Assembly: GCA_944385905.1 (NCBI GenBank)
Contig: CALWZA010000024.1
Location: forward strand, 1 to 57,774
Reading direction: 5' to 3'
Source: an uncultured Clostridia bacterium
GTDB taxonomy: Bacteria; Bacillota; Clostridia; Oscillospirales; Ruminococcaceae
Length of the DNA: 57,774 bases
A program made the translations under genes and the position numbers. The first letter of the stretch is position 1, and every line of letters begins with the position of its first letter. Shown piece after piece: positions 44,362-52,284 of the stretch. Under the pieces are notes generated by a model. It had not been told where the DNA came from. It saw only the letters and a program-made list of their open reading frames with translations, and searched no databases.

Positions 44362-44691
44362 TTTCATACAGCGAACTATATGTCAGTTTATGCAATTTAA
44401 TTATTGCGATTACAGCTATAACACCGCTATAAAATGTAAGTAGTTTATGATTCTTGTGACATTTTATGCTTTATTTAAAGATTACTTCGCTTACAAATCA
44501 TTAACATCAGCAAAAATCGCGCCTAATAATTATTCTATATTGAGCATGCTGAGTGTATATAATCGATAAACAAATTGCACATTTTGCGTATTTTATATGC
44601 ATATTATTGAGATGCCGGTTTACACGAGCCTTTCACTTTCTGTCAGTTTAAATATAAAATTAGTACAGTGTAATAAAATTATCAAAAACTA
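44362..44691. other. Intergenic stretch without gene
   Basis: 330 AT-rich bases between the 19-base element and the tRNA promoter. I see no open frame with a ribosome-binding site, no stable hairpin and no repeat. Confidence 0.6.
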
Positions 44692-44720
44692 TTGACATTT
44701 AAAAATAGATATGATAAACT
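44692..44720 (+). promoter_or_regulatory. Promoter of the serine tRNA pair
   Basis: TTGACA at 44692-44697, 17-base spacer, TAAACT at 44715-44720 (4 of 6), about 29 bases before the first tRNA. Confidence 0.65.
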
Positions 44721-44748
44721 GTATAAGTCGCTATTGAGCGACACATGC

Positions 44749-44837
<89 letters not shown>

Positions 44838-44861
44838 AATTTATATTTTTATAAGTCACAC

Positions 44862-44951
44862 GGAGATGTACTCAAGTGGTGACGAGGCGCCCCTGCTAAG
44901 GGCGTAGGTCGGGAAACCGGCGCGAGAGTTCAAGTCTCTCCATCTCCGCCA
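44862..44951 (+). tRNA. tRNA-Ser (anticodon GCU)
   Basis: Acceptor arm GGAGATG / CATCTCC, discriminator G and CCA. The anticodon stem-loop CGCCCCTGCTAAGGGCG gives GCU. Long variable arm and T arm GAGAGTTCAAGTCTCTC. 24 bases behind the first tRNA, same transcript. Confidence 0.95.
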
Positions 44952-44953
44952 AG

Positions 44954-44986
44954 AAAAAAGCCGCAGAAATGCGGCTTTTTTCTTTT
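44954..44986 (+). terminator. Intrinsic terminator of the tRNA pair
   Basis: AAAAAAGCCGCA / TGCGGCTTTTTT hairpin with a GAAA loop, U run in the 3' arm and TCTTTT behind. Confidence 0.92.
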
Positions 44987-45101
44987 GCCTACTGGGATTA
45001 GCCCGTTTTTAAGAGTTCAAGAAAAATCATGAATAATCATATTTTTTCACTAAGTTTTTAGTCAAAACTTAGTCATCAGATTTATTAGTAAAATAACCTA
45101 T

Positions 45102-45133
45102 CCCCCGCCCGGCGGTCTTCCGTCAGGCGGGGG
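45102..45133. terminator. GC-rich hairpin behind the GH25 remnant
   Basis: CCCCCGCC and GGCGGGGG pair around GGCGGTCTTCCGTC. On the minus strand it is followed by ATAGGTTATTTT, so it is probably the old terminator of the lysozyme gene. Confidence 0.7.
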
Positions 45134-45140
45134 AATTTAA

Positions 45141-45505
45141 TTATATCTCTTTAATTGTCACGCTTAAATTCAGCGCTTTAAGCTTATCGCTCAGCTCGTT
45201 TGCCTTTTCTTCTCCCGTCACGGTAGCCGATGCCGTGACGGTGTATTTTTTATCGCCTGTCAGGCAGTTTAATCCTGCGTTTCTGATTATCGCCGCAAAG
45301 TCCTTGTAGGCAAAATCCACATCGCACGGGACAGAGATTCCGGGAACAGACCCGACATGTGTCGCCCAGCCCTTTTTTACTTCCTCGGCCGTTCCGATGG
45401 CGGCGTACTGCCATATTCCGTGAGCGTATGAGCTCGGTCTCGGTGTGCCGAGCTGCTTCTGCCAGCTCGCGAGCCAAATGTCATATGCCGTAAGCCTGCT
45501 GTAAC
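45141..45505 (-). pseudogene. C-terminal remnant of a GH25 lysozyme-like protein
   Basis: Read on the minus strand, SRLTAYDIWLASWQKQLGTP, GIWQYAAIGTAEEV, VPGISVPCDVDFAYKDF and IIRNAGLN are the last part of a GH25 muramidase barrel, followed by a SPOR-like tail (KYTVTASATVTGEEKANELS). The N-terminal two thirds, with the catalytic Asp-x-Glu region, are missing. The frame stays open a little to 45560, but that part is antisense to coding sequence of the next gene. The break is at about 45500. Confidence 0.8.
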
Positions 45506-46082
45506 TCATACAAACCCTGATAAAATCCTCACTGACCCTGATAAGACCGCAAAGGATCACCTTTTGTTCGGCTGTTCATTCATAGGCCACGGCTGCGGCT
45601 TTAACGGTTTTTCCTCTCCTGAGGATTTTCAGAAAGAGATAAATTTGATTCGAGCCTGTTGTGAAACTTTCAGAAAAAACGGATGCAAAATCATGTATCA
45701 CAACCATGGCTTTGAATTCAAAAAGGACAAAGTATCAAAAAAGGATTTTATTACGCGCCTTGCCGAAACATTCACCGCCGACGAGCTTTCTTTCATTCCT
45801 GACACATACTGGATTCAGTTTTCCGGAAACAACCCCATAAGCCTGATTAAAAAGTTTTCGGAAAGAATACAGTGCGTTCATCTTAAAGATATGTACTGCG
45901 AGGGCTGGGAAAACCGCATGGCTCCCGTTTATGAGGGAAATATCGATTTCGACGCTGTTTATGAGGCTCTGTCTGACACAAACTGCGAATACGCTCTCGT
46001 CGAGCAGGATAACTGCTATGGCGAAAACCCGTTTGACTGCCTCAAAAAAAGCTTTGAAAACCTTAAAAGCCATGGCTGGTAA
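45501..46082 (+). pseudogene. Sugar-phosphate isomerase/epimerase, N-terminal part missing
   Basis: Family similarity runs from VTHTNPDKILTDPDKTAKDH at about 45501, through LLFGCSFIGHGCGF, MYHNHGFEF, FIPDTYWIQFSGNN, CVHLKDMY and ALVEQDNCYG to the stop. It is a TIM-barrel (AP endonuclease family 2-type) enzyme as found in inositol and sugar catabolism. About 80-90 residues at the start are missing and no start codon with a good site exists (a TTG at 45564 is internal). The gene behind it is an oxidoreductase that often pairs with this family. Confidence 0.8.
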
Positions 46083-46142
46083 TATTAGTTTTGCTGTGTA
46101 ATTAAATGCACATATAATAAACTTGAAAGGAACGACGTTTGT

Positions 46143-47324
46143 ATGGAAAAAGTGAGAATGGGAATTATCGGTATCGGAAACATGGGTACCTGCCACGCAT
46201 GCAATATCAAAGACGGAAGATGTCCTGAAATTGAGCTTGCCGCAGTAGCAGACATAAATCCAAAGAGACTTGATTGGGCAAAGGAAAATCTGCCTGACAC
46301 TGTCGCAAGATTTGATGATGCAATTAAAATGCTTGACAGCGGGCTTATCGACGCTTTTATTATCGCTGTTCCGCACTATCTGCATCCTCAGTTCGCAATT
46401 GAAGGATTCAAAAGAGGCCTTCATGTCATGTGCGAAAAGCCTGCCGGCGTTTACACAAAGCAGGTTCGTGAAATGAACAAGGCTGCGGCAGAGTCAAACG
46501 TCAAGTTCGGAATGATGTTCAATCAGCGCACCGACCACATTTACAGAAAAATGAAGGAAATCATGGCAAGCGGCGAGCTCGGTGAATTGAAGAGAACAAG
46601 CTGGATCATCACCGACTGGTACCGCACTCAGAGCTATTATGACAGCGGATCATGGAGAGCGACTTGGAGCGGTGAGGGCGGAGGAGTTTTGCTTAATCAA
46701 TGCCCTCACAACCTCGATTTGTGGCAGTGGATATGCGGAATGCCGGTCAAAGTTCAGTCAAATATGCATTTCGGAAAATGGCACAATATTGAAGTCGAGG
46801 ACGACGTCACAACATATGTAGAATACGCAAACGGAGCAACAGGCACATTTATCACCTCGACAGGAGACGCTCCCGGCACAAACCGTTTTGAGATTCTCTG
46901 CGACAAAGGCAAGCTTGTTTCGGAAAACGGAAAGCTTTTGCTTTGGAAAAACAAGGTGAGCGAAAGAGAATTCTGCTTCAGCTGCAAAGAGGGATTCGCT
47001 CTTCCGGAGAATGAATTTTCACAGGTTGAAACCGACGGTCAGTCTCCTCAGCACTGCGGAGTGCTTAACGCTTTCGCCTCTGCAATTCTTCACGGCACAC
47101 CGCTCGTTGCCGACGGCACTGAGGGTATAAACGGTCTTACTCTTTCAAATGCCGCTTATCTTTCTTCGTGGAAAAACAACTGCCGCGTTGACCTTCCTTT
47201 TGACTGCGACGAGTTTGAAAGCCATCTCAACGCTTTAAGGAAAAATGAGATTTCCTCTTCAGAAAATAACGGATTTAAAAATCCCGAAGGCAAGTATTCC
47301 TCTCGCTGGAAGGTGAACTGGTAA
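46143..47324 (+). CDS. Gfo/Idh/MocA family oxidoreductase
   Basis: 393 residues. The NAD(P)-binding part has MGIIGIGNMGTCHACNI and AVADINPKRLDWAKENL. The EKPAG motif is in HVMCEKPAGVYTKQVREM with the catalytic Lys. The C-terminal sheet domain includes GEGGGVLLNQCPHNLDLWQWICG (in part) with the His of the active site. Acts on a sugar, inositol or their derivatives, the exact one unknown. GAAAGGAACG precedes the ATG. It would be co-transcribed with the isomerase, whose front end is lost, so its present promoter is unclear. Confidence 0.9.
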   Translation: MEKVRMGIIGIGNMGTCHACNIKDGRCPEIELAAVADINPKRLDWAKENLPDTVARFDDAIKMLDSGLIDAFIIAVPHYLHPQFAIEGFKRGLHVMCEKPAGVYTKQVREMNKAAAESNVKFGMMFNQRTDHIYRKMKEIMASGELGELKRTSWIITDWYRTQSYYDSGSWRATWSGEGGGVLLNQCPHNLDLWQWICGMPVKVQSNMHFGKWHNIEVEDDVTTYVEYANGATGTFITSTGDAPGTNRFEILCDKGKLVSENGKLLLWKNKVSEREFCFSCKEGFALPENEFSQVETDGQSPQHCGVLNAFASAILHGTPLVADGTEGINGLTLSNAAYLSSWKNNCRVDLPFDCDEFESHLNALRKNEISSSENNGFKNPEGKYSSRWKVNW

Positions 47325-47405
47325 GCGAAAAAGAGACTATCAGGCGGATAACATCAGTCTGCATTGTTAAATGAAATTAAAACACGGGCAGCGCTGAAAT
47401 ATTTC

Positions 47406-47439
47406 AGGCTTGTACAGCTTTCACTGTACAAGCCTTTTT
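47406..47439 (+). terminator. Intrinsic terminator behind the oxidoreductase gene
   Basis: AGGCTTGTACAG / CTGTACAAGCCT perfect stem followed by TTTTTA. Confidence 0.92.
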
Positions 47440-47459
47440 ATATGAAGCCTTTTATGCTG

Positions 47460-47837
47460 TCAGCTTATAACCACTCTCATGCCGTCGGCAAGAGGGCGGT
47501 CAGACTTTGACACAATAACCTCGCCTCGTGATATTCCCTCTGTAACCAGCAGTCTGTTGTCGGTTTCACTCGGCTTAGTTGCGACTTCCCTTTTTTCTAT
47601 TGTCGAAATGTCAATGCTGAACCCTTTCTGTGTTGTGACAACATAAACGTAGTTTTCATCAAACAAGCATGAACTCGGTATTAGCACAAACGTCTCGTCA
47701 TTTATCACCTGCATTGTATTTGCGGCTGTCACCGTTACGTTCGGATTAGTTGACATATAAAGCTTTTCTCCGAAAAATGTAAAGAAAATTATCACTGCCC
47801 AGAAAAGGGAGATTAAAGCGATATAGATTTTTTTCAT
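47460..47837 (-). CDS. Small one-helix protein like the C-terminal part of a membrane-fusion (HlyD/RND adaptor) protein
   Basis: 125 residues. One N-terminal membrane helix (IYIALISLFWAVIIFFTFFG), then an outside domain. FVLIPSSCLFDENYVYVVTTQKG, STIEKREVATKP and LLVTEGISRGEVIVSKSDRPLADGMRV follow the pattern of the membrane-proximal domain of RND/HlyD adaptor proteins. The barrel-sandwich and coiled-coil parts are absent. It is the last gene of an ABC importer-like operon, an unusual place for such a domain. Function unknown. Confidence 0.65.
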   Translation of the reverse strand: MKKIYIALISLFWAVIIFFTFFGEKLYMSTNPNVTVTAANTMQVINDETFVLIPSSCLFDENYVYVVTTQKGFSIDISTIEKREVATKPSETDNRLLVTEGISRGEVIVSKSDRPLADGMRVVIS

Positions 47838-47849
47838 GTCATAACCTCC

Positions 47850-48620
47850 CTACAGCTTGTAATTTTCCATTGACGACTGGAGGGTTTCTTTAAACATGAA
47901 GAAAAGCACTATTATCGGGAACATATACACCGTTCCGCCTGCATAGGACACGTTGTCGGGAAGCGAATTCAAAACTACCGACAGCGGCATGATTTCTTCG
48001 TTTTCCATTGAAAAAATCAGCGCCTGCTCAACCATATTCCAGCTCTCGCAGAAAATCAGTATGGCAAGCGACAGTATCGCGGGCTTTATTCTCGGCAAAA
48101 CCGCATACCACATTACTTTTACCGCTGACGATGTTTCAAGCAGAGCATACTCAATAGAGTCATTCTCTATAGACCTGATAAACTGTCTGAAAAGGAATAC
48201 CGCAAACGGTGAAAAAAACATTGGGACTGTTAATGCCATCGGAGTGTTTAGCCACCCTAAATCACGAAGCTGGATATAGTTTGGAAGCAGTGTCGCCTGA
48301 AACGGCAGCATCATTACTACTATGTATATAAAGAAAAGCGTATCCCTTCCCTTAAATCTGATTTTCGCAAACACAAATCCGAGCGGCAGAGAAATTGTTA
48401 TGCACACAAGCGTTATTACCGCCGCATAAAGTACCGAATTCCAGAAGTAATCGAAGTACGTGAAGTTGGTAACAAACAGCTCCCAATACTGCTTTAAGGT
48501 AAGTACCCTGTTTTCAAACTGAAACGACTTAATTATCGTTATCAGCACGGGAACCAGAAAAACAAGCGCCATAACCGAAAGCATAATTAGCCGCACATAT
48601 TTCTTAACTGATTTTTTCAT
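47850..48620 (-). CDS. Carbohydrate ABC transporter permease (MalG-like)
   Basis: 256 residues, about six membrane helices, starting after a basic N-terminus (VKKYVRLIMLSVMALVFLVP). The cytoplasmic loop that docks the ATPase is EYALLETSSAVKVMWYAVLPRIKPAIL, a recognisable EAA loop in which the usual EAA-DG is changed to EYALLETSSA. It pairs with the next permease. No ATPase gene is present in the operon; a shared MsmK-type ATPase would be needed. Confidence 0.9.
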   Translation of the reverse strand: MKKSVKKYVRLIMLSVMALVFLVPVLITIIKSFQFENRVLTLKQYWELFVTNFTYFDYFWNSVLYAAVITLVCITISLPLGFVFAKIRFKGRDTLFFIYIVVMMLPFQATLLPNYIQLRDLGWLNTPMALTVPMFFSPFAVFLFRQFIRSIENDSIEYALLETSSAVKVMWYAVLPRIKPAILSLAILIFCESWNMVEQALIFSMENEEIMPLSVVLNSLPDNVSYAGGTVYMFPIIVLFFMFKETLQSSMENYKL

Positions 48621-48638
48621 ATTAATGTCCCCCGCTTA

Positions 48639-49481
48639 TCAGAACGTGCTTTCCGAGAACTTGTTTTCAAACTTATACAGAACAAAAACCAGCACGGCAA
48701 TTGTCAGAGTAAAAATAACCACAGCGGTTGATAAGTTTTGATAGTTGAGCTTATAAAAGTGATTATTCATATAGTACTGTATGCTGTAAACCGAGTCGGG
48801 GGGATAATTTGTACCGTAATAGAGGTAGCTTTCCTTAAAGATTTTAAGCGAGTTTACAAAAGAGAGCATAACCACAAAAAACAGCGTCGGAATGATAAGC
48901 GGAAAAGTGATTTTTGTGCTTAACTTCCAGTTTGAAGCGCCGTCAAGTCTTGCCGCCTCATAAACTGACTGAGGAATTTTGCCGAGAGCCGCTGTAATCA
49001 ATATTATATTAATCCCTATATTTTTCCACACAAACAGCAGATAAATCGGCAATACCTCAAAAAACTGACCTACACTTTGAATTTTAGTAAATGCGCTGTA
49101 GCTGTCGCTGTCAAACAAAAGCTGCCAGAAGAAAATTACGCTTGCTGTCGGGAGAACCATCGGTAGGACAAAGGCGCTTTTAAGTATTGAAAATTTTTCC
49201 GATAACTTTGAAAGGCTTATTGACAATATAAGCGACAAAAGAACAATTACGGTTACGCCGACCAATGAGAATATCACCGTGTTTGTAAAAGCGAGTCTAA
49301 AATACTTGTTTTGAAAAACAGTTTTATAATTTTCAAAGTATACGAATTTCTCGCTGAAAGTATTTTCTATGAATGAATATCCAACGCTTTTCACAAACGG
49401 AATTATGTAAAAAATCACAAATCCCAAAAACGCCGGCAGTCCCATCAGGCAAAATTTCAGCCTTATTCTTTTCTGCGTCAT
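48639..49481 (-). CDS. Sugar ABC transporter permease (MalF-like)
   Basis: 280 residues with six helices. LKFCLMGLPAFLGFVIFYIIPFVKSVGYSF is the typical first helix region (in part) and YEAARLDGASNWKLSTKITFPLI is a consensus EAA loop. It forms a heterodimer with the MalG-like permease 19 bases downstream. Confidence 0.92.
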   Translation of the reverse strand: MTQKRIRLKFCLMGLPAFLGFVIFYIIPFVKSVGYSFIENTFSEKFVYFENYKTVFQNKYFRLAFTNTVIFSLVGVTVIVLLSLILSISLSKLSEKFSILKSAFVLPMVLPTASVIFFWQLLFDSDSYSAFTKIQSVGQFFEVLPIYLLFVWKNIGINIILITAALGKIPQSVYEAARLDGASNWKLSTKITFPLIIPTLFFVVMLSFVNSLKIFKESYLYYGTNYPPDSVYSIQYYMNNHFYKLNYQNLSTAVVIFTLTIAVLVFVLYKFENKFSESTF

Positions 49482-49502
49482 ACTGTCCTCCCCCTTACTT
49501 TT

Positions 49503-51629
49503 TTACTCGTTCAGCCACATCTCACGCTGTCTGTAACGCTCCTGAGCAAATTCCTCAAATGTTGTTTTTCCCATCTGATAGTCCTGAATGTCGCTTGAAT
49601 ACAGCAACGTAGAGTATTCATATAACATTCCGTTTTCATAAATGTTATATATGTCGTTAAACAAATCGGAATTGATATCGAATTTTTCTGCATATTCGTT
49701 CTTGTCTTTTCTGAAAAAACCGTAACCGTTTGTTGTTTCGTTATAATTTTGAGCTATTGTCTCCAAAACCTTTATAGCCGCCTCTTTGTTCTTGCTGTAC
49801 GGGTTTATCATCAAATATGTGCAGCTGGTCTTGTTTTTGTCAACCTCTTGCGAAATCCAAGGCTCATGAACCGCTCCCCAGTTAGCAATATCGTCGTCAG
49901 CAACCGAATTTAACAAATCCATAGTAAGCCATGTCATTACAGATTTATCGCTCTCATAGCATCCTAAATGGTTCATATTGTTTTCATCGCTGTAACTGCT
50001 GTTAAGCCATAAATCAAAATATCGATGACAAGGATTATCTTCAGAGTCACAGAAAAATCCGTCGAGCAAAGTCGTAAACCAGTGCTCAAAAAGCTCTGTA
50101 TTATAATCTACGCTCTGAGTCTCGGGGTCGGAATAAAACGCTTCATATTGAAACAGGAACGAACCAAAAGGTCCGAGCGGAGTAACATATATTTTTTCTG
50201 AAGCATTTTCCTCATAAAGCCTTTCCGCAACCTCCATAAAGCCGTCGAGATACTCAACATCTTCGGGCGTAATTCCGTGCTTTTCAAAGCTCGGCTTTGA
50301 ATAGAAAACTACACTTCCGCTTGTGTTAACCGGCAAAAACATGATGTCGCCGTTGCTGTTTAGTACTGAATCGGCAACATAATCAAAACAGCTGTTATTA
50401 ATATAGTCTGTTAATATTTCCGACTCATTCAAGGCGGAATACGCTCCCATACGCCTTATATCACAGGTCAGATTTCCGGTCGTAACAGTATAAATGTCGA
50501 TATCCGAGTCCTTTGCCATAAGCTTCAGAAGCATTTCATCAGTGTATATCGGCGCAGCATTGATATTGCAGGCGGTTCCTGAAATTTCAACGATTTTTTC
50601 AATATTTAAAAACGAATTAGGCAAAGCGCTCATGTTGATTACTACACTTGTTTGGTTGAGAAGCACGCTTGCCATTTTTGTATTAAACTCTTCCGAGCCT
50701 AATTCAGCCGACAGACTTTCCAGATAAACAATATTGCCCATATGATACTGCATATTGCTTCCGCCGGATATAAATCCTTCTGCCTCTACTCTTGACTCCC
50801 TCGATTTAATTTTTAAATTTATAATTTGCTGACTTGGTGTTGCGTAAATAAAATCACCGTTTTCATACACAAATGAAAACAAATATCCGACGTCGTTCAT
50901 TTCCGAAACTTGCTTCAGCTTGTTCTTTGAATCAAGCTCGTATAGCTCATAAGTTTTATCCTGATATGTATAAACATACATTTTTCCGTCCTGAGAGCAG
51001 TATATCGCTATAGGATTTGAAATGTCCAGGGCTTCGGTTTCACCTGTTGATATATCAGTTTTATATATAACCTCGTTAAAATTCATATATCCGTTTTCGT
51101 CCATGGAAGCACTGTGGTCATGCTCACAATTTTCACCGTTACAGGCGGGAACGGCTACTGTATAAACATTTTCCCCGTCGCTAACAAGGTTATTAAGTGA
51201 TGAAACATCGCTTAGCTTCGCAATTTCTTTTATCTCTTTTGTTTCCGAATTAACAGATACAACGGCTGATTTTGAATAATCAAACGCATACACTGTCCCG
51301 TCACGATAATATAAGTTTGAAAGGCTTTTTGCGTTTTCAAATTCTTCCTTTACTCTGCCGCGGGAGGTATATAAAATCATGTTTCCGTCCTGATTTATGG
51401 CGTAAATCAAGCCCTTGTCGTCAACCGCAAACGATATCAAATCGCTGTTTTCCATTTCTACTTCATAGTAATCTTTAATGTTTGTATCTGAGTTTGAATC
51501 AGTTTCGGCACTTGTATTTGTAACCGTGTTGCCGGAGCTGTTTTTTTCTGTCTCAGTATTGCCGTCACTCTGCGTTCCGCATCCGGCAAGCATTAAAGCA
51601 GCGAGAAAAAATGATATCGTTTTTTTCAT
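49503..51629 (-). CDS. Large lipoprotein: N-terminal propeller-like region fused to a C-terminal solute-binding domain
   Basis: 708 residues. The signal peptide MKKTISFFLAALMLAGC has its lipid-attachment Cys at 17, followed by a Ser/Thr/Asn linker. Residues about 55-310 are repeats of short beta stretches of the WD/PQQ-propeller style (ISFAVDDKGLIYAINQDGNMILY, then NLYYRDGTVYAFDYSKSAVVSV and others, about 6 repeats). From ~330 onward the protein resembles a family 1 solute-binding protein (YSKPSFEKHGITPEDVEYLDGFMEVAERLYEE in part; SCTYLMINPYSKNKEAAIKVLE). CNGENCEHDHSA is a small Cys/His-rich loop. It should be the binding protein of the two permeases. The fusion is larger than usual. Confidence 0.78.
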   Translation of the reverse strand: MKKTISFFLAALMLAGCGTQSDGNTETEKNSSGNTVTNTSAETDSNSDTNIKDYYEVEMENSDLISFAVDDKGLIYAINQDGNMILYTSRGRVKEEFENAKSLSNLYYRDGTVYAFDYSKSAVVSVNSETKEIKEIAKLSDVSSLNNLVSDGENVYTVAVPACNGENCEHDHSASMDENGYMNFNEVIYKTDISTGETEALDISNPIAIYCSQDGKMYVYTYQDKTYELYELDSKNKLKQVSEMNDVGYLFSFVYENGDFIYATPSQQIINLKIKSRESRVEAEGFISGGSNMQYHMGNIVYLESLSAELGSEEFNTKMASVLLNQTSVVINMSALPNSFLNIEKIVEISGTACNINAAPIYTDEMLLKLMAKDSDIDIYTVTTGNLTCDIRRMGAYSALNESEILTDYINNSCFDYVADSVLNSNGDIMFLPVNTSGSVVFYSKPSFEKHGITPEDVEYLDGFMEVAERLYEENASEKIYVTPLGPFGSFLFQYEAFYSDPETQSVDYNTELFEHWFTTLLDGFFCDSEDNPCHRYFDLWLNSSYSDENNMNHLGCYESDKSVMTWLTMDLLNSVADDDIANWGAVHEPWISQEVDKNKTSCTYLMINPYSKNKEAAIKVLETIAQNYNETTNGYGFFRKDKNEYAEKFDINSDLFNDIYNIYENGMLYEYSTLLYSSDIQDYQMGKTTFEEFAQERYRQREMWLNE

Positions 51630-51703
51630 ATTTCCTTCCCCCGTAAGCTCAATTTATTTTCAAAGATTCCGAGTGATGCAACTGTTACTCATAACATCCT
51701 TTG

Positions 51704-51741
51704 ATGTATATATTATACATTATCTTCCCACACAGTGTCAA
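51704..51741 (-). promoter_or_regulatory. Promoter and possible operator of the ABC operon
   Basis: TTGACA at 51736-51741, an 18-base spacer and TATAAT at 51712-51717 on the minus strand. The inverted repeat ATGTAT-N5-ATACAT (51704-51720) lies on the -10 box and could be a repressor site. Confidence 0.8.
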
Positions 51742-52068
51742 GCATTATATTGACAATTTGGATATTTAAACAAATTATTTTGTCGATTTTGTACAAACTA
51801 TTGCAACGCACACGGAATATAAAATACAGCCGCATACAGCAATACGAAAAAAACAACCGAATACACTCATCTCCGATTGTTCAAATGATATAGATTTATT
51901 CTAGAGTTTTCTGAATTCAGCCTTGGCAAACAAAAAACGCACAGAAACATCGCGGGGTCTTGACATACATATGAGGATAAAAGCGAAGAAAAAAGAAAGA
52001 ACCGGAAGAGAGTTCTTCCGGTTCATTAAATGTCTATTCAAGACGGAAAGACTATTGCCGAAAAAGCC
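51742..52068. other. Intergenic stretch with two minus-strand terminators
   Basis: I see no gene. On the minus strand, AACAAUCG / CGGUUGUU with seven U behind lies at 51847-51882, and GAACCGGAAGA / UCUUCCGGUUC followed by TTTCTTTTTTCTTC lies at 51985-52024. The second should end the recombinase transcript; the first may belong to a lost gene. Confidence 0.7.
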
Positions 52069-52198
52069 TTATTTTACAAGGGTTTTGGGCATTTTTGCTG
52101 TTGTAAATTCCGTTTTGCCCTGCTCGTTTTCGAACCACCGACCCCTATGTAATTTATCAAGATTTTCCGTAACATTAACATTTGATGTTGATATATAA
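52069..52198 (-). other. Short open frame behind the recombinase gene
   Basis: On the minus strand, 43 codons from ATA 52198 to TAA 52069 are open: ISTSNVNVTENLDKLHRGRW at the start and ending KMPKTLVK. GGGAGGTGA lies 11 bases upstream, but no ATG, GTG or TTG is in frame nearby. It may be a degenerate tail of another recombinase gene or only the flank of an attachment site. Confidence 0.25.
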
Positions 52199-52284
52199 AG
52201 AAATCACCTCCCATTTGAACACTATTGGTTCAGAATCGAAAGGTGATTCTTTTTCTCCCCTGCTATTTTTCGAACCAACGACCT
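52118..52284. repeat. 27-base imperfect direct repeat at the recombinase 3' flank
   Basis: 52118-52144 and 52258-52284 agree in 23 of 27 bases, with the centre GGTTCGAAAA (minus strand). The second copy covers the stop codon of the recombinase gene. GGTTCGAA also resembles the T-arm sequence of tRNA genes, where integrases often act. Confidence 0.65.

Noticed and set aside
45735-46424. Minus-strand open frame of 229 codons across the isomerase remnant and the oxidoreductase
   Set aside because: It is antisense to two clear family matches and spans both genes; a shadow frame.
51923-52198. Plus-strand open frame of 91 codons between the ABC operon and the recombinase
   Set aside because: It runs through a minus-strand terminator hairpin and a direct repeat, has no ribosome site and resembles no family.
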